DNA from: Roseibium sp. Sym1
GTDB taxonomy: Bacteria; Pseudomonadota; Alphaproteobacteria; Rhizobiales; Stappiaceae
Reading direction: 5' to 3'
Length of the DNA stretch: 64,000 nt
Assembly: GCF_027359675.1 (NCBI RefSeq)
Contig: NZ_CP114786.1
Span: 1,740,501-1,804,500 of the forward strand
In this document: in pieces, positions 54,563-63,453 of the stretch
Numbering within the stretch: position 1 is the stretch's first letter
Layout: each line of letters begins with the position of its first letter
The notes under the pieces: model-generated
Told to the model about the DNA's origin: nothing
What the model saw: only the letters and a program-made list of their open reading frames with translations
The model's database searches: none
Translations under genes and position numbers: made by a program

Positions 54563-55765
54563 TCAGGCCTCCTCGCCCGGAGCCGGAATGCCGCGGGCAT
54601 GCGCGGCGCCGGTGATGAAGCCGTGAATGGTGTCGAACATCTCCGGGACATCCAGCAGGAACGAATCGTGGCCGCGGTCGCTCTCGATCTCGACAAAGGA
54701 GACGTTCGCGGCGGCCGCGTTCAGCGCCTTGACCACCCGCCGGCTTTCCGAGGTCGGGAACAGCCAGTCCGAGGTGAACGACATGACGCAGAAGCGCGTG
54801 TCCGTGTTCTGGAAGGCATTGGCGAGGGTGCCGCCGAATTCCTCTGCCACGTCGAAATAGTCCATGGCGCGGGTGACATAGAGATAGGAATTGGCGTCGA
54901 AACGGTCGACAAATGTCATGCCCTGGTGGCGCAGGTAGCTTTCGATCTGGAAGTCCGCGTCGAACCCGAAGGTCTTGCGCTCGCGGTCCTGCAGGTTGCG
55001 GCCGAATTTCTGATGCAGCGATTCGTCGGACATGTAGGTGACATGGGCCGCCATGCGGGCAACCGCCAGACCCTTGGTGGGGCGGACGCCTTCCTCGATG
55101 TAATTGCCGCCACGCCAGTTCGGATCCGCCATGATCGCCTGGCGGCCGACTTCGTGGAACGCAATGTTCTGGGACGTGTGCCGCGCTGCCGCGGCAATCG
55201 GCACCGCGGCGAAGACCCGTTCGGGATAGCTGACAGCCCATTGCAGCACCTGCATGCCGCCCATGGAACCGCCGATCACGGCAAACAGCGTGTCGATGCC
55301 CAGGTGATCAACCAGGCGCGCCTGGGCGCGGACCATGTCGCGAATGGTGACCACCGGCATGTCGAGCCCGTAGGCCTTGCCGGTCTCCGGATTGATCGTC
55401 GCCGGCCCGGTGGTGCCGAGGCAGCCGCCCAGGACGTTGGCGCAGACAACAAAATAGTGGTTGGTGTCGATGGGTCGTCCCGGACCGACCATCAGGCTCC
55501 ACCAGCCGGGCTTGCCGGTCACCGGATTGGTCGAGGCCACGTATTGGTCGCCCGTGAGGGCGTGACAGACCACCACCGCATTGGTCTTGTCGGCGTTGAG
55601 CGTCCCGTAGGTCTCGTAAGCGATCTGCCACGGGCCCAGCCGGGCTCCGGAATCGAGTTCCAGAGGCTCTTCGGCAGGAAACCTGGCGAGCTTGCTCGAG
55701 GGCGAAACGGCCTCGCTCGCCTTCAGATCTTCCGGTGTGGCGGTACTGGGTGTGTCTGCGGACAT
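54563..55765 (-). CDS. metX: Homoserine O-acyltransferase MetX
   Basis: 400 residues, alpha/beta-hydrolase fold. The nucleophile is S167 in [14 protein letters not shown]; the remaining triad lies in [10 protein letters not shown] (Asp) and [10 protein letters not shown] (His). [12 protein letters not shown] is the conserved oxyanion region. It activates homoserine for methionine synthesis; acetyl versus succinyl donor cannot be decided from sequence alone. Start ATG 55765 is preferred over a frame start at 55819, which would run through the structured leader. Confidence 0.93.
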   Translation of the reverse strand: MSADTPSTATPEDLKASEAVSPSSKLARFPAEEPLELDSGARLGPWQIAYETYGTLNADKTNAVVVCHALTGDQYVASTNPVTGKPGWWSLMVGPGRPIDTNHYFVVCANVLGGCLGTTGPATINPETGKAYGLDMPVVTIRDMVRAQARLVDHLGIDTLFAVIGGSMGGMQVLQWAVSYPERVFAAVPIAAAARHTSQNIAFHEVGRQAIMADPNWRGGNYIEEGVRPTKGLAVARMAAHVTYMSDESLHQKFGRNLQDRERKTFGFDADFQIESYLRHQGMTFVDRFDANSYLYVTRAMDYFDVAEEFGGTLANAFQNTDTRFCVMSFTSDWLFPTSESRRVVKALNAAAANVSFVEIESDRGHDSFLLDVPEMFDTIHGFITGAAHARGIPAPGEEA

Positions 55766-55794
55766 GGCTTTCAGAGTTTGCGTGTACGTCCCCG

Positions 55795-55862
55795 GCGGGT
55801 GTCCGGCATCCTGTGGCACTGCACAAGGCCAGACTGGCGAGGTAGCCGTGCGGAACGCGCCG
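55795..55862 (-). promoter_or_regulatory. Pseudoknot-capable leader before metX
   Basis: In the metX transcript, CGGCTACCT (55848-55840) can pair with AGGATGCCG (55812-55804), seven Watson-Crick pairs with two central mismatches. A small hairpin (GCCA, GTC, TGGC) lies between them, and the second segment ends 38 bases before the start codon. The ACGGCUxCCU core recalls, from memory, SAM/SAH-type riboswitches, but I cannot place it in a known class. It is not the SAM-II consensus. Confidence 0.33.
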
Positions 55863-55945
55863 AGTCAACGTTTTCTTTTGCGTTTGCGCCATCACATGCC
55901 TATGACTATGCGCCGCCGACCCTTTAAGAAAACCGGAAAAACGTG

Positions 55946-56812
55946 ATGTCTCAATTGCCCGGCAGCGGACTGTCGCTGGAGGATCTTCGGGAGCGCGTCG
56001 ACGAGATCGACAAACGCATTCACGAAGCCTTGATGGAACGTGCCCAGGCCGAGGCGGGCATCCTGGCTGCCCGCCGTGCGGCGGGCGAGGGCGCGGCCCT
56101 GTTTCACCCGGACCGGGATGCGGACATGATGCGCCAGATGGTCGAACGCCATCGCGGCGAGCTGCCGCTTGCAACGGTCGAACATCTCTGGCGCGATCTC
56201 ATCAGTGCCTGCACCAGCCTGCAGGCGGATGCGGCGGTTCACCTGGACGGCAGCGCCGAGCTGATCGAGATGCTTGACCTTGCCCGGTTCTATTTCGGCT
56301 TCTCCGTGGAACTCGTCCCGGCCGCGGATGCGGCCGATGTCGTCGGCGCCGTGACGGCGTCTGACGGCGATCTCGGCCTGGTTGCCCTGACCGACCGGGC
56401 GGAACTGCCGTGGTGGCGCGGCCTCAGCGAGGCCGGCGCCCTGGTCCGGGCGCGCCTGCCCTTTGTCGTTCTCGACGAACGACCGGCCGACCTGCCGGCC
56501 CTGGTGCTGTCGAAAGCGGACAGCATGATCGACAACGCCGACGTGGCGGTCTATGACGCCCGCTGGTCCGATATTCTGCCGGTCAGGCTGATGGACCAGG
56601 GCATCGAGGTGCTCAGTTTCTTCCGCTCCGCAAGCGGCGTCGATGCGCTGCTGGCGATTTCCGGGGACCTGAGCGAGGAAGATGTCCGGGTTGCCTGCAG
56701 CGCCGCCGGAGCGGAGCCCGACGTGCTGAGACGTGTCGGCGGTTACGCCGCACCGATTGACGGCGATCCGGAAGACAGTTTTGCTGGCGAGGACGAGGAG
56801 CCTCAGGAATGA
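55946..56812 (+). CDS. Chorismate mutase with a C-terminal divergent domain
   Basis: 288 residues. The N-terminal AroQ-type mutase helix is [25 protein letters not shown], with the second helix at [18 protein letters not shown]. Residues about 95-280 form a second domain whose strands ([22 protein letters not shown]) resemble a prephenate dehydratase-like fold, but the TRF motif of that enzyme is absent. It probably makes prephenate for the downstream tyrA. Start is ATG 55946 (GTG 55943 adjacent). The stop overlaps hisC as ATGA. Confidence 0.83.
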   Translation: MSQLPGSGLSLEDLRERVDEIDKRIHEALMERAQAEAGILAARRAAGEGAALFHPDRDADMMRQMVERHRGELPLATVEHLWRDLISACTSLQADAAVHLDGSAELIEMLDLARFYFGFSVELVPAADAADVVGAVTASDGDLGLVALTDRAELPWWRGLSEAGALVRARLPFVVLDERPADLPALVLSKADSMIDNADVAVYDARWSDILPVRLMDQGIEVLSFFRSASGVDALLAISGDLSEEDVRVACSAAGAEPDVLRRVGGYAAPIDGDPEDSFAGEDEEPQE

Positions 56813-57942
56813 ACGAGATGAGCGCAGTGACACAGGCCGACGAGACCCAAAACCGCCCGCAGCCGAAGCCGGGCGTTCTGGACATTGCCCCTTATGTTCC
56901 GGGCAAGTCGAAGGGCTCCCACGGCAAGACCGTCCACAAGCTCTCCTCGAACGAGACGCCGCTGGGCACCAGCTCTGCCGCGAAAGCCGCCATCGAGGCC
57001 GTGGCGCAGAACCTGGAACTCTATCCGGACGGGGCCGCCACGGAATTGCGGAATGCGATCGGCGAGGTCTACGGGCTCAATCCCGACCGGATCATCTGCG
57101 GCGCCGGGTCCGACGAAGTCCTGAGCCTGATCGCCTATGCCTATCTCGGCCCTGGCGACGAGGCGATCTATTCCGAGCACGGTTTCCTGGTCTATGACAT
57201 CGCCATCCGCGCGGCCGGGGCGACGCCGGTGATCGCGCCGGAAAAGGACCTGACCACGGATGTGGACGCCATCCTCGCACGGGTGACCGACAGGACGAAA
57301 ATGGTGTTCGTCGCCAATCCGAACAATCCGACCGGCACCTACCTGCCCTTCGAGGAGGTCCGCCGCCTGCATCAGGGGCTGCCGCCGCATGTGCTGCTGG
57401 TGCTGGATGCGGCCTACGCGGAATATGTCCGCCGCAACGACTATGAAAGCGGCATCGAGCTGGCGGCGACGAGCGAAAACGTCATCATGACCCGGACCTT
57501 CTCCAAGATCTACGGTCTCGCCAATCTCCGGCTGGGCTGGGGTTTCGGCCCGGCGCATGTCATCGATGCGCTCAACCGCATCCGCGGCCCGTTCAACATG
57601 AACGGCATGGCGATTGCCGCCGGAACGGCTGCCGTCCGGGACCGCGACTTTGTCGCGAAGTCTGTCGAGCACAATGAAACATGGCTGCCCTTCGTGACCG
57701 GGGAGCTGGAAAAACTCGGCCTCAAGGTGACACCGAGCGTCGGCAATTTCGTGCTGGTGCATTTTCCGGACGAGGACGGCAAGCGCGCGAAGGATGCCGA
57801 TGCCTACCTGCTGGAGCGCGGCTGCGTTCTGCGTCTGGTCGGCAATTACGGCCTGCCCAACGCGATCCGCATGACCGTCGGCTCCGAAGATGCCAACCGG
57901 ACCGTGATCGGCCATCTGAAAGACTTTTTCGAAAAGAACTAA
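56809..57942 (+). CDS. hisC: Histidinol-phosphate / aromatic aminotransferase
   Basis: 377 residues. PLP lysine K233 in [17 protein letters not shown]; cofactor contacts in [10 protein letters not shown] and [20 protein letters not shown] at the N-terminus. HisC-type enzymes use histidinol phosphate and often aromatic acids. The placement between chorismate mutase and tyrA suggests the aromatic role (phenylalanine or tyrosine transamination) at least in part. It overlaps the mutase gene by 4 bp. Confidence 0.91.
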   Translation: MNEMSAVTQADETQNRPQPKPGVLDIAPYVPGKSKGSHGKTVHKLSSNETPLGTSSAAKAAIEAVAQNLELYPDGAATELRNAIGEVYGLNPDRIICGAGSDEVLSLIAYAYLGPGDEAIYSEHGFLVYDIAIRAAGATPVIAPEKDLTTDVDAILARVTDRTKMVFVANPNNPTGTYLPFEEVRRLHQGLPPHVLLVLDAAYAEYVRRNDYESGIELAATSENVIMTRTFSKIYGLANLRLGWGFGPAHVIDALNRIRGPFNMNGMAIAAGTAAVRDRDFVAKSVEHNETWLPFVTGELEKLGLKVTPSVGNFVLVHFPDEDGKRAKDADAYLLERGCVLRLVGNYGLPNAIRMTVGSEDANRTVIGHLKDFFEKN

Positions 57943-57951
57943 AAAAATCAC

Positions 57952-58896
57952 ATGACTGCTGCCCCCCTCTTCGAGCGCATGGCCCTGATCGGTATCGGCC
58001 TGATCGGGTCTTCCCTTGCCCAGGTCGCCCGACAACGCGGCCTGGTGAAGGAAATCTCCATCTCCACCCGCTCTCCGGAAACGCTCCGGCGGGCCGAGGA
58101 GCTGGGGCTGGGCGACCGCTATGAGCTCGATGCCGCCGCAGCCGTCGAGGGAGCCGACCTGGTCATCCTGTGTGTTCCCGTGGGGGCGAATGCGGCGGTT
58201 GCCAAGTGGATATCCCCGGTGCTCAAGAAAGGCGCCATCCTGACCGATGTCGGCTCGACCAAGGGCTCGGTGGTCGAGCAGGTCAGCCCGCATGTGCCCG
58301 ATGGGGTGCATTTCGTTCCGGGGCACCCGATCGCCGGTACGGAACAGTCCGGCCCTGATGCGGGCTTCCCGACACTGTTCGAGGATCGCTGGTGCATCCT
58401 GACGCCCCCGGAGGGGACGGACCCGGACGCGGTAGAGAAGCTCAGCGCTTTCTGGCGGGGCTGCGGTTCGGATGTCGACCGGATGGACCCGAACCATCAC
58501 GACCTGGTGCTGGCGATCGTGTCGCATCTGCCGCACCTGATCGCCTACAACATCGTCGGCACGGCGGATGATCTGGAAACCGTGACCAAGTCGGAAGTGA
58601 TCAAGTATTCCGCTTCCGGTTTCCGCGATTTCACCCGCCTGGCGGCGTCCGACCCGACCATGTGGCGCGATGTCTGTCTCAACAACAAGGACGCGATCCT
58701 GGAAATGCTGGCGCGGTTTTCCGAGGATCTGTCCGCCCTGCAGCGCGCGATCCGCTGGGGTGACGGCCAGATGCTGTTCGACCTGTTCACCCGCACCCGC
58801 GGCATTCGCCGCTCGATCATCGAGGCGGGCCAGGAAACCGAGGCACCGGATTTCGGCCGTCACGGCAAGGGCAATCCGGACGGCCCGGCGGAGTAG
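57952..58896 (+). CDS. tyrA: Prephenate/arogenate dehydrogenase
   Basis: 314 residues. The N-terminal NAD site is MALIGIGLIGSSLAQVARQRG. The substrate block GHPIAGTEQSGP and the C-terminal MDPNHHDLVLAIVSHLPHLIAY are TyrA hallmarks; the HxxxxxxxxHxP pattern carries the catalytic histidines. It makes 4-hydroxyphenylpyruvate or tyrosine. It follows hisC after 9 bp, completing a chorismate-to-tyrosine operon. Confidence 0.93.
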   Translation: MTAAPLFERMALIGIGLIGSSLAQVARQRGLVKEISISTRSPETLRRAEELGLGDRYELDAAAAVEGADLVILCVPVGANAAVAKWISPVLKKGAILTDVGSTKGSVVEQVSPHVPDGVHFVPGHPIAGTEQSGPDAGFPTLFEDRWCILTPPEGTDPDAVEKLSAFWRGCGSDVDRMDPNHHDLVLAIVSHLPHLIAYNIVGTADDLETVTKSEVIKYSASGFRDFTRLAASDPTMWRDVCLNNKDAILEMLARFSEDLSALQRAIRWGDGQMLFDLFTRTRGIRRSIIEAGQETEAPDFGRHGKGNPDGPAE

Positions 58897-58963
58897 GCCC
58901 GGACGGTTTTCGGGTATCGCAGGGTCTTCGGCCGCAAGCCTGTTTGCATAAACCCCTGCTCAA

Positions 58964-59072
58964 GCGTCATCCTGAGGAAGCGCGTCAGCGCTGTCTCGAA
59001 GGATAGGCCGCTTGTTCGGAATATGCCGCCGATCCTTCGAGACGGGCCTTTCGGCCCTCCTCAGGATGACGC
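58964..59072. repeat. Dispersed palindromic repeat, family 1, copy C
   Basis: The cleanest copy: AGCGTCATCCTGAGGA at left and TCCTCAGGATGACGCT at right are exact reverse complements; inner arms are GTCTCGAAGGAT and ATCCTTCGAGAC. It lies between the convergent tyrA and ispA genes. Confidence 0.88.
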
Positions 59073-59092
59073 TGAAAGTGAAGAATTCAGAC

Positions 59093-60019
59093 TTAACTCG
59101 TCCGGTTGACGATGAACGCGGCAAGGGCGCTCAAGGTATCGGCCCTTGTGCCGTAGGGCGCCAGCAGCAGTTCCGCTTCCGCCTGCAGCCGGACCAGTTC
59201 CGCCCGGGTTTTTTCAACGCCCCAGAGCCCGACCAGCGTCGCCTTGCCGGCCTCGGCGTCCTTGCCGGTGGCCTTGCCCATGGCCTCGGGGCTGGCTTCG
59301 ACATCCAGCAGGTCATCGGCCAGCTGAAAGGCAAGGCCGATCACCTCGCCGAACCGTGTCAGGCGGTCGATATCGGCGTCAGAGGCGTCTGCGAGGCGGG
59401 CACCGGCCCGGCAGGCATAGCGCAGGAGGGCGCCGGTCTTCATCGATTGCAGTTCGCGGATCTCGGCCTCTGTCCGGTCGCGGTGCTCGGAGTCGAGGTC
59501 GAGCATCTGGCCACCCGCCATGCCGCCGACGCCTGCGGCGCGGGCCAGCTCCCGGGAAAGCGCCAGCCGCACGCCCGCGTCGGAGTGCACGGCTTCCCCG
59601 GTGATGACGTCGAAGGCCAGCGTCAGCAAGGCGTCCCCGGCCAGGATGGCGGCGGCCTCGTCATAGGCCTTGTGCACCGTCGGCTGGCCGCGGCGCAGGT
59701 CGTCGTCGTCCATGGCGGGCAGGTCGTCATGGACGAGGGAATAGCAGTGGATGAGTTCCAGCGCGCAGGCCGCCTTGACCACACCGTCATCCGTGCGGCC
59801 GAACAGCCTGGCGGCTTCCAGCACGAGAATGGGCCTGAGCCGCTTGCCGCCGTTGAGCGCGCCGTGGCGCATGGCGGCCAGCAGCCGTTCCGGGCGCGCC
59901 GTCTCGCCGGGCAGAAGCCGCGCGCTGAGGATGTCTTCCAACACCGTCCCGATATTTTCGCCGTGTTTCGCAAGGTGCTGTTTCAGGTCAAGGGTCACGA
60001 TGGGCTCCGGTCGGGGCAT
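59093..60019 (-). CDS. ispA: Polyprenyl (farnesyl/geranyl) diphosphate synthase
   Basis: 308 residues. First aspartate-rich motif DDLPAMDDDDLRRG, second FQLADDLLDVEASPEA, plus NGGKRLRPILVLEA for isopentenyl diphosphate binding. It condenses IPP with DMAPP or GPP. The pair of residues before the first motif (CYSLVHDD) fits short-chain products (C15). Start ATG 60019 gives an N-terminus consistent with the family; the longer frame to 60286 overlaps cfa and is rejected. Confidence 0.92.
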   Translation of the reverse strand: MPRPEPIVTLDLKQHLAKHGENIGTVLEDILSARLLPGETARPERLLAAMRHGALNGGKRLRPILVLEAARLFGRTDDGVVKAACALELIHCYSLVHDDLPAMDDDDLRRGQPTVHKAYDEAAAILAGDALLTLAFDVITGEAVHSDAGVRLALSRELARAAGVGGMAGGQMLDLDSEHRDRTEAEIRELQSMKTGALLRYACRAGARLADASDADIDRLTRFGEVIGLAFQLADDLLDVEASPEAMGKATGKDAEAGKATLVGLWGVEKTRAELVRLQAEAELLLAPYGTRADTLSALAAFIVNRTS

Positions 60020-60152
60020 TGCTGCCGACAACTTTTTGAAAGACCGGGTTTCCCTGAGACCTATTGTCTGTATCGTCAAGGCTTGAATTTGAAAAAGTGG
60101 CCGGTGCGACCAGCACCGTCGATTTCGAACCGGATTATTTGGAGACCCATTC

Positions 60153-61373
60153 ATGAGATTGCTTTCCGGCCTTCTGCGCAGCTTCATCAAACGCGGGCGC
60201 ATGCGCGTCATCGATGTCGATGGGGGGGCGCATGAATTCGGCTCCGGAACGGATGGTCCGACCGTGACCATCCGGCTGCACGACAAGAAGCTCTACCGGT
60301 CTTTGTTCCTCAATCCCGAACTTGCGGCAGGCGAAGCCTATATGGACGGCACCCTGACCATGGAAGAGGGATCGACCTGTTACGACTTCATGTTCCTGTT
60401 CTCGATCAACAGGGCGCCGCTCGGCGCGCACCCGGTCCAGGGACTGCTGCGCAAGGGCTGGAAGGCCATGCGCCGGCGCCAGCAGAAGAACAGCGTCGAA
60501 CGGGCCAAGGCGCAGGCGCGGCATCACTACGACCTGTCGACGGAGCTCTACCGGCTGTTTCTGGATGACGGCCTCAATTACAGCTGTGCCTATTACACGA
60601 GCGCCGACGACACGCTGGAAGCGGCGCAACACGCCAAGCTGACGCATCTGGTGGCCAAGCTCGACCTTGAGCCCGACATGGACGTCCTGGAGATCGGCGG
60701 CGGCTGGGGGGCGCTGGCCATTCGCATGGCCGAGGCCGGCGCGCGCGTGACCTCGCTGAACGTGTCGCCCGAGCAGGTGAAGATCGCCGAGGAGCGGGTG
60801 CGCGCGGCGGGCCTTGAGGACCGGGTCACCTTCGTGCTGAAGGACTACCGTGAGTTCGAAGGCAGGTTCGACCGGGTGATTTCCGTCGGCATGATGGAAC
60901 ATGTCGGCATCGGTCACCTGGATGCCTATTTCGGCAAGATCCGGGACTGCCTGACGGAAACGGGATATGCGGTGATTCACTCCATCGGGCGCATGACCCC
61001 GCCGGGCACGACCGGACCGTTCATCCGCAAGTACATTTTCCCCGGTGGTTACGTGCCCGCCCTGTCGGAAGTTTTTGCCTCGACGGAACGGCTTGGGTTA
61101 TGGGTCTGCGATGCGGAAATCCTGCGCCTGCACTATTACTACACCATTCGCGACTGGCGGCAGCGGTTCGAGGACAAGCGTTCCGAGGCGGCGGCGCTTT
61201 ACGATGAAGCCTTTTGCCGGATGTGGGAGTTCTACCTCTGTGCCGTCGAACTGGGGTTCCTGCATGGTTCGAACATGGTTTTCCAGCTCCTTGTGTCGAA
61301 GGAGCGGGACGCCGTACCCATTGTCCGCGACTTCATTGTCGACAACGAACGGAAACTGAATGGCGAAAGTTAA
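60153..61373 (+). CDS. cfa: Cyclopropane-fatty-acyl-phospholipid synthase
   Basis: 406 residues. SAM site VLEIGGGWGALAIRMAEAG; ARHHYDLSTELYRLFLDDGLNYSCAYY is the conserved Cfa block; the C-terminal MWEFYLCAVELGFLHGSNMVF is also typical. It methylenates cis double bonds of membrane phospholipids. It is divergent from ispA, and mtgA starts inside its last 14 bp. Confidence 0.93.
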   Translation: MRLLSGLLRSFIKRGRMRVIDVDGGAHEFGSGTDGPTVTIRLHDKKLYRSLFLNPELAAGEAYMDGTLTMEEGSTCYDFMFLFSINRAPLGAHPVQGLLRKGWKAMRRRQQKNSVERAKAQARHHYDLSTELYRLFLDDGLNYSCAYYTSADDTLEAAQHAKLTHLVAKLDLEPDMDVLEIGGGWGALAIRMAEAGARVTSLNVSPEQVKIAEERVRAAGLEDRVTFVLKDYREFEGRFDRVISVGMMEHVGIGHLDAYFGKIRDCLTETGYAVIHSIGRMTPPGTTGPFIRKYIFPGGYVPALSEVFASTERLGLWVCDAEILRLHYYYTIRDWRQRFEDKRSEAAALYDEAFCRMWEFYLCAVELGFLHGSNMVFQLLVSKERDAVPIVRDFIVDNERKLNGES

Positions 61374-62103
61374 GCCGGCATCGGGGGGGAGGCCCGGCTC
61401 GGGAAAGACATCAGGCGGGAAGCGTGGTTTCTGGGGATTGTTGCGCAGGAGGCTCCTGCAGCTTGTGCTGATCCTCCTTCTGCTGCCACCCGTCCTGACC
61501 GTGATCTACTCCGTCGTGCCGCCTGTGAGCACGCTGATGATCGGCCGCTACGTTCAGTTCCTGTGGGTCGACCGGCAATGGGTGCCGCTGGAGGCAATAT
61601 CGCCCAACCTGGTCCGCTCGGTGATCACATCCGAAGACAGCGGCTTTTGCGAGAATGACGGCGTCGAATGGGACGCGCTTCAGGACCAGGTCGAGGCGCT
61701 GAGCGAAGGCGAACGGCCGCGCGGGGCCAGCACCATCACCATGCAGACGGCCAAGAACCTGTTCCTGTGGGGTGAGCGGTCCTATATCCGGAAAGGGCTG
61801 GAACTGCCCCTGGCGCTGATGCTGGACGCGATCCTGACCAAGAAACGGATCCTGGAGATCTATCTCAACATCGCCGAATGGGGCGAGGGCATCTTCGGTG
61901 CCGAAGCCGCCGCCCAGGCCTGGTTCGGCAAGCCTGCGAGGGATCTCACCAGAACCGAGGCTGCAAGACTGGCCACGTCCCTGCCCAATCCGCTTGGCCG
62001 GAACCCGGCCAAACCCTCCAATGGGCACCGCCGCCTGGCGGCGACAAACCTCGCCAGGGTCAATGGCGCGGGGCCGATTTTCGGCTGTGTTCTGGGGAAA
62101 TAG
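61360..62103 (+). CDS. mtgA: Monofunctional peptidoglycan glycosyltransferase
   Basis: 247 residues. Membrane helix at about 31-52, then the GT51 domain with catalytic E92 in [16 protein letters not shown], the [17 protein letters not shown] block and [20 protein letters not shown]. It polymerises lipid II glycan strands on the periplasmic face. It overlaps cfa by 14 bp, so the two are likely translated from one transcript. Confidence 0.94.
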   Translation: MAKVKPASGGRPGSGKTSGGKRGFWGLLRRRLLQLVLILLLLPPVLTVIYSVVPPVSTLMIGRYVQFLWVDRQWVPLEAISPNLVRSVITSEDSGFCENDGVEWDALQDQVEALSEGERPRGASTITMQTAKNLFLWGERSYIRKGLELPLALMLDAILTKKRILEIYLNIAEWGEGIFGAEAAAQAWFGKPARDLTRTEAARLATSLPNPLGRNPAKPSNGHRRLAATNLARVNGAGPIFGCVLGK

Positions 62104-62133
62104 GCCGGGGTGGGTGGTCCTTCCCACCAGCCT

Positions 62134-62157
62134 GGTCTACTTAGACCAAGAATTTTT
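62134..62157 (+). terminator. Dyad plus T-run after mtgA, possible weak terminator
   Basis: TGGTCTA and TAGACCA flank a two-base centre (62133-62148), followed at 62152 by TTTTTT. The stem is short. It may end cfa-mtgA transcription before the rpmF promoter, or be an operator. Confidence 0.4.
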
Positions 62158-62168
62158 TGTCTATGGGG

Positions 62169-62197
62169 TGGCAAAACGCTGGCGTTGCCTGTATAAC
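62169..62197 (+). promoter_or_regulatory. Candidate rpmF promoter
   Basis: TATAAC at 62192-62197 resembles a -10 box; a -35-like TGGCAA at 62169-62174 lies 17 bp before it. It is about 88 bp upstream of the rpmF ATG. The -35 match is poor, so this is tentative. Confidence 0.3.
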
Positions 62198-62284
62198 GCC
62201 GCGCATTCCAACACGTTGCGTGACGCCACGCCCCGGGCTTACCCGGTCCGGGCCGCGCTGTTATGGACCACGGAGAAAAGAAAA

Positions 62285-62470
62285 ATGGCCGTTCCAAAGA
62301 GAAAAACCTCGCGCATGAAGCGCGGTTTTCGCCGTTCTACGGACGCCCTGAAGCAGCCGTCTTACGTTGAGGACAAGGATTCGGGCGAACTGCGCCGTCC
62401 GCATCACGTTGACCTGAAGACCGGCATGTACCGGGGCCGTCAGATCCTTACCGCTAAGGACGAGGCATAA
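62285..62470 (+). CDS. rpmF: 50S ribosomal protein L32
   Basis: 61 residues. [20 protein letters not shown] is the N-terminus of alphaproteobacterial L32, and the C-terminal [15 protein letters not shown] fits. The cysteine pairs of zinc-binding L32 forms are absent, as usual in this class. GGAGAAAAGA lies directly upstream of the ATG. It is part of the large ribosomal subunit near the exit tunnel region. Confidence 0.96.
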   Translation: MAVPKRKTSRMKRGFRRSTDALKQPSYVEDKDSGELRRPHHVDLKTGMYRGRQILTAKDEA

Positions 62471-62557
62471 CACCTCTCCGCTTTCAGCGCGCTGAAAGCA
62501 GACGGTGTCAGGCTCGGGTCCCTTTCGGACGGATCGCCGCATGGCAAAACGAGATCT

Positions 62558-62590
62558 AGGCTGGCCTTGTTCCGACGGGCCGGCCTTTTT
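62558..62590 (+). terminator. Rho-independent terminator of rpmF
   Basis: AGGCTGGCC pairs with GGCCGGCCT (one G-T pair) around an 11-base loop and is followed by a TTTT run, 88 bp after the rpmF stop. Confidence 0.85.
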
Positions 62591-62687
62591 CTTTGTCTTT
62601 TGCGGGCCATGCCTTGAATAAGCTTTCAAGATCGTGTCAGCTCGCCGCCATCGGCCCGCACCGGGCCAGTCCTGCCGGGAGCCTGCC

Positions 62688-63110
62688 ATGCGCCTTTTCT
62701 CCGCCGTTCCGTTCACGCTGTTTTCCCTGCTGATCTACAACGCGCTGGCGTTCACGGCGGCGGCCGGGGATGCCGGGTTCTGGGCGCAGCCGATCATCAC
62801 CATCGCCATGGTCTCCGGCGCGACCTTCCAGTTGCTCACCAGCGACGTCCTGATCACGCTGGGGCTTTTCTTCCTGTTCATCGAGATCCTGAAGGCGACC
62901 CGTATCGGCACGACGGCGCTGCTCGACCACATGTTTTCCGTGCTGGTCTTCGTCGCCTATCTGGTCGAGTTCCTGGTGCTGCAACAGGCGGCCACGTCCC
63001 TGTTCTTCATCCTGATGGCGATTTCCCTGATCGACGTGATCGCGGGTTTCTCGATTTCCATCACCGGCGCGCGCCGGGATGTGTCCTTCGGGCATGGCGA
63101 GATGCACTGA
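62688..63110 (+). CDS. Four-helix membrane protein, unknown
   Basis: 140 residues from ATG 62688 with GGGAG upstream. Hydrophobic segments at about 5-25, 32-65, 78-100 and 100-125; the last run contains SLIDVIAGFSISITGARR. The C-terminal RDVSFGHGEMH is polar and probably cytosolic. No family recognised. It follows the rpmF terminator and so has its own promoter. Confidence 0.8.
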   Translation: MRLFSAVPFTLFSLLIYNALAFTAAAGDAGFWAQPIITIAMVSGATFQLLTSDVLITLGLFFLFIEILKATRIGTTALLDHMFSVLVFVAYLVEFLVLQQAATSLFFILMAISLIDVIAGFSISITGARRDVSFGHGEMH

Positions 63111-63453
63111 GGATGAAACCGAATGCCGTCATTCCGGACAGGTGAGGGCGCAGCCGAGCGCCGATCCGGACTCCAGACATATTTCGCGCTGAAAGCGCGG
63201 CCAAAGCTTTTGTCTGAATATGGAGTTCGCTTGCGCTCACGCTGACGCGCTGGGTTCCGGATCGGCGTGCAGCCTTGCTGCACTTGTCCGGAATGCCGGG
63301 GGGAGAAAGTGCTCCCAGGTTGTCATCCCGGGCGCAGCGCAGCAGAGACCCGGGACCCAGGACTCCCGGGCGAAACTTGATTGATTCCAGCGGTTTATGA
63401 GGTTCCCTGAATTCCCGATTTCGCGGGAATGACAGACGGGGAAAGTGGCACCC
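63111..63453. other. 343-bp intergenic region filled with repeats
   Basis: No gene. It holds family-2 repeat copy 2 (63124-63299), then a mosaic of CCCGGG-type palindromes at about 63320-63430 ending GGGAATGACAG, between two convergent genes. Confidence 0.7.
63124..63299. repeat. Dispersed palindromic repeat, family 2, copy 2
   Basis: GCCGTCATTCCGGACAGGTG at left is mirrored by CTTGTCCGGAATGCCGG at right, with inner GATCCGGACTCCAG and GGGTTCCGGATC. It is slightly longer than copy 1 at 53751-53912 because of an extra AT-rich insert near 63204-63222. Confidence 0.83.

Noticed and set aside
55766..55943. SAM-II riboswitch ahead of metX
   Set aside because: The GUGAUUUG and GCUAAA blocks of the SAM-II consensus are absent; only a different pseudoknot-capable leader is seen.
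29470..59072. Family-1 palindromes as a CRISPR array or insertion-sequence ends
   Set aside because: The copies are tens of kilobases apart, not regularly spaced, and no transposase or cas gene is present in the window.
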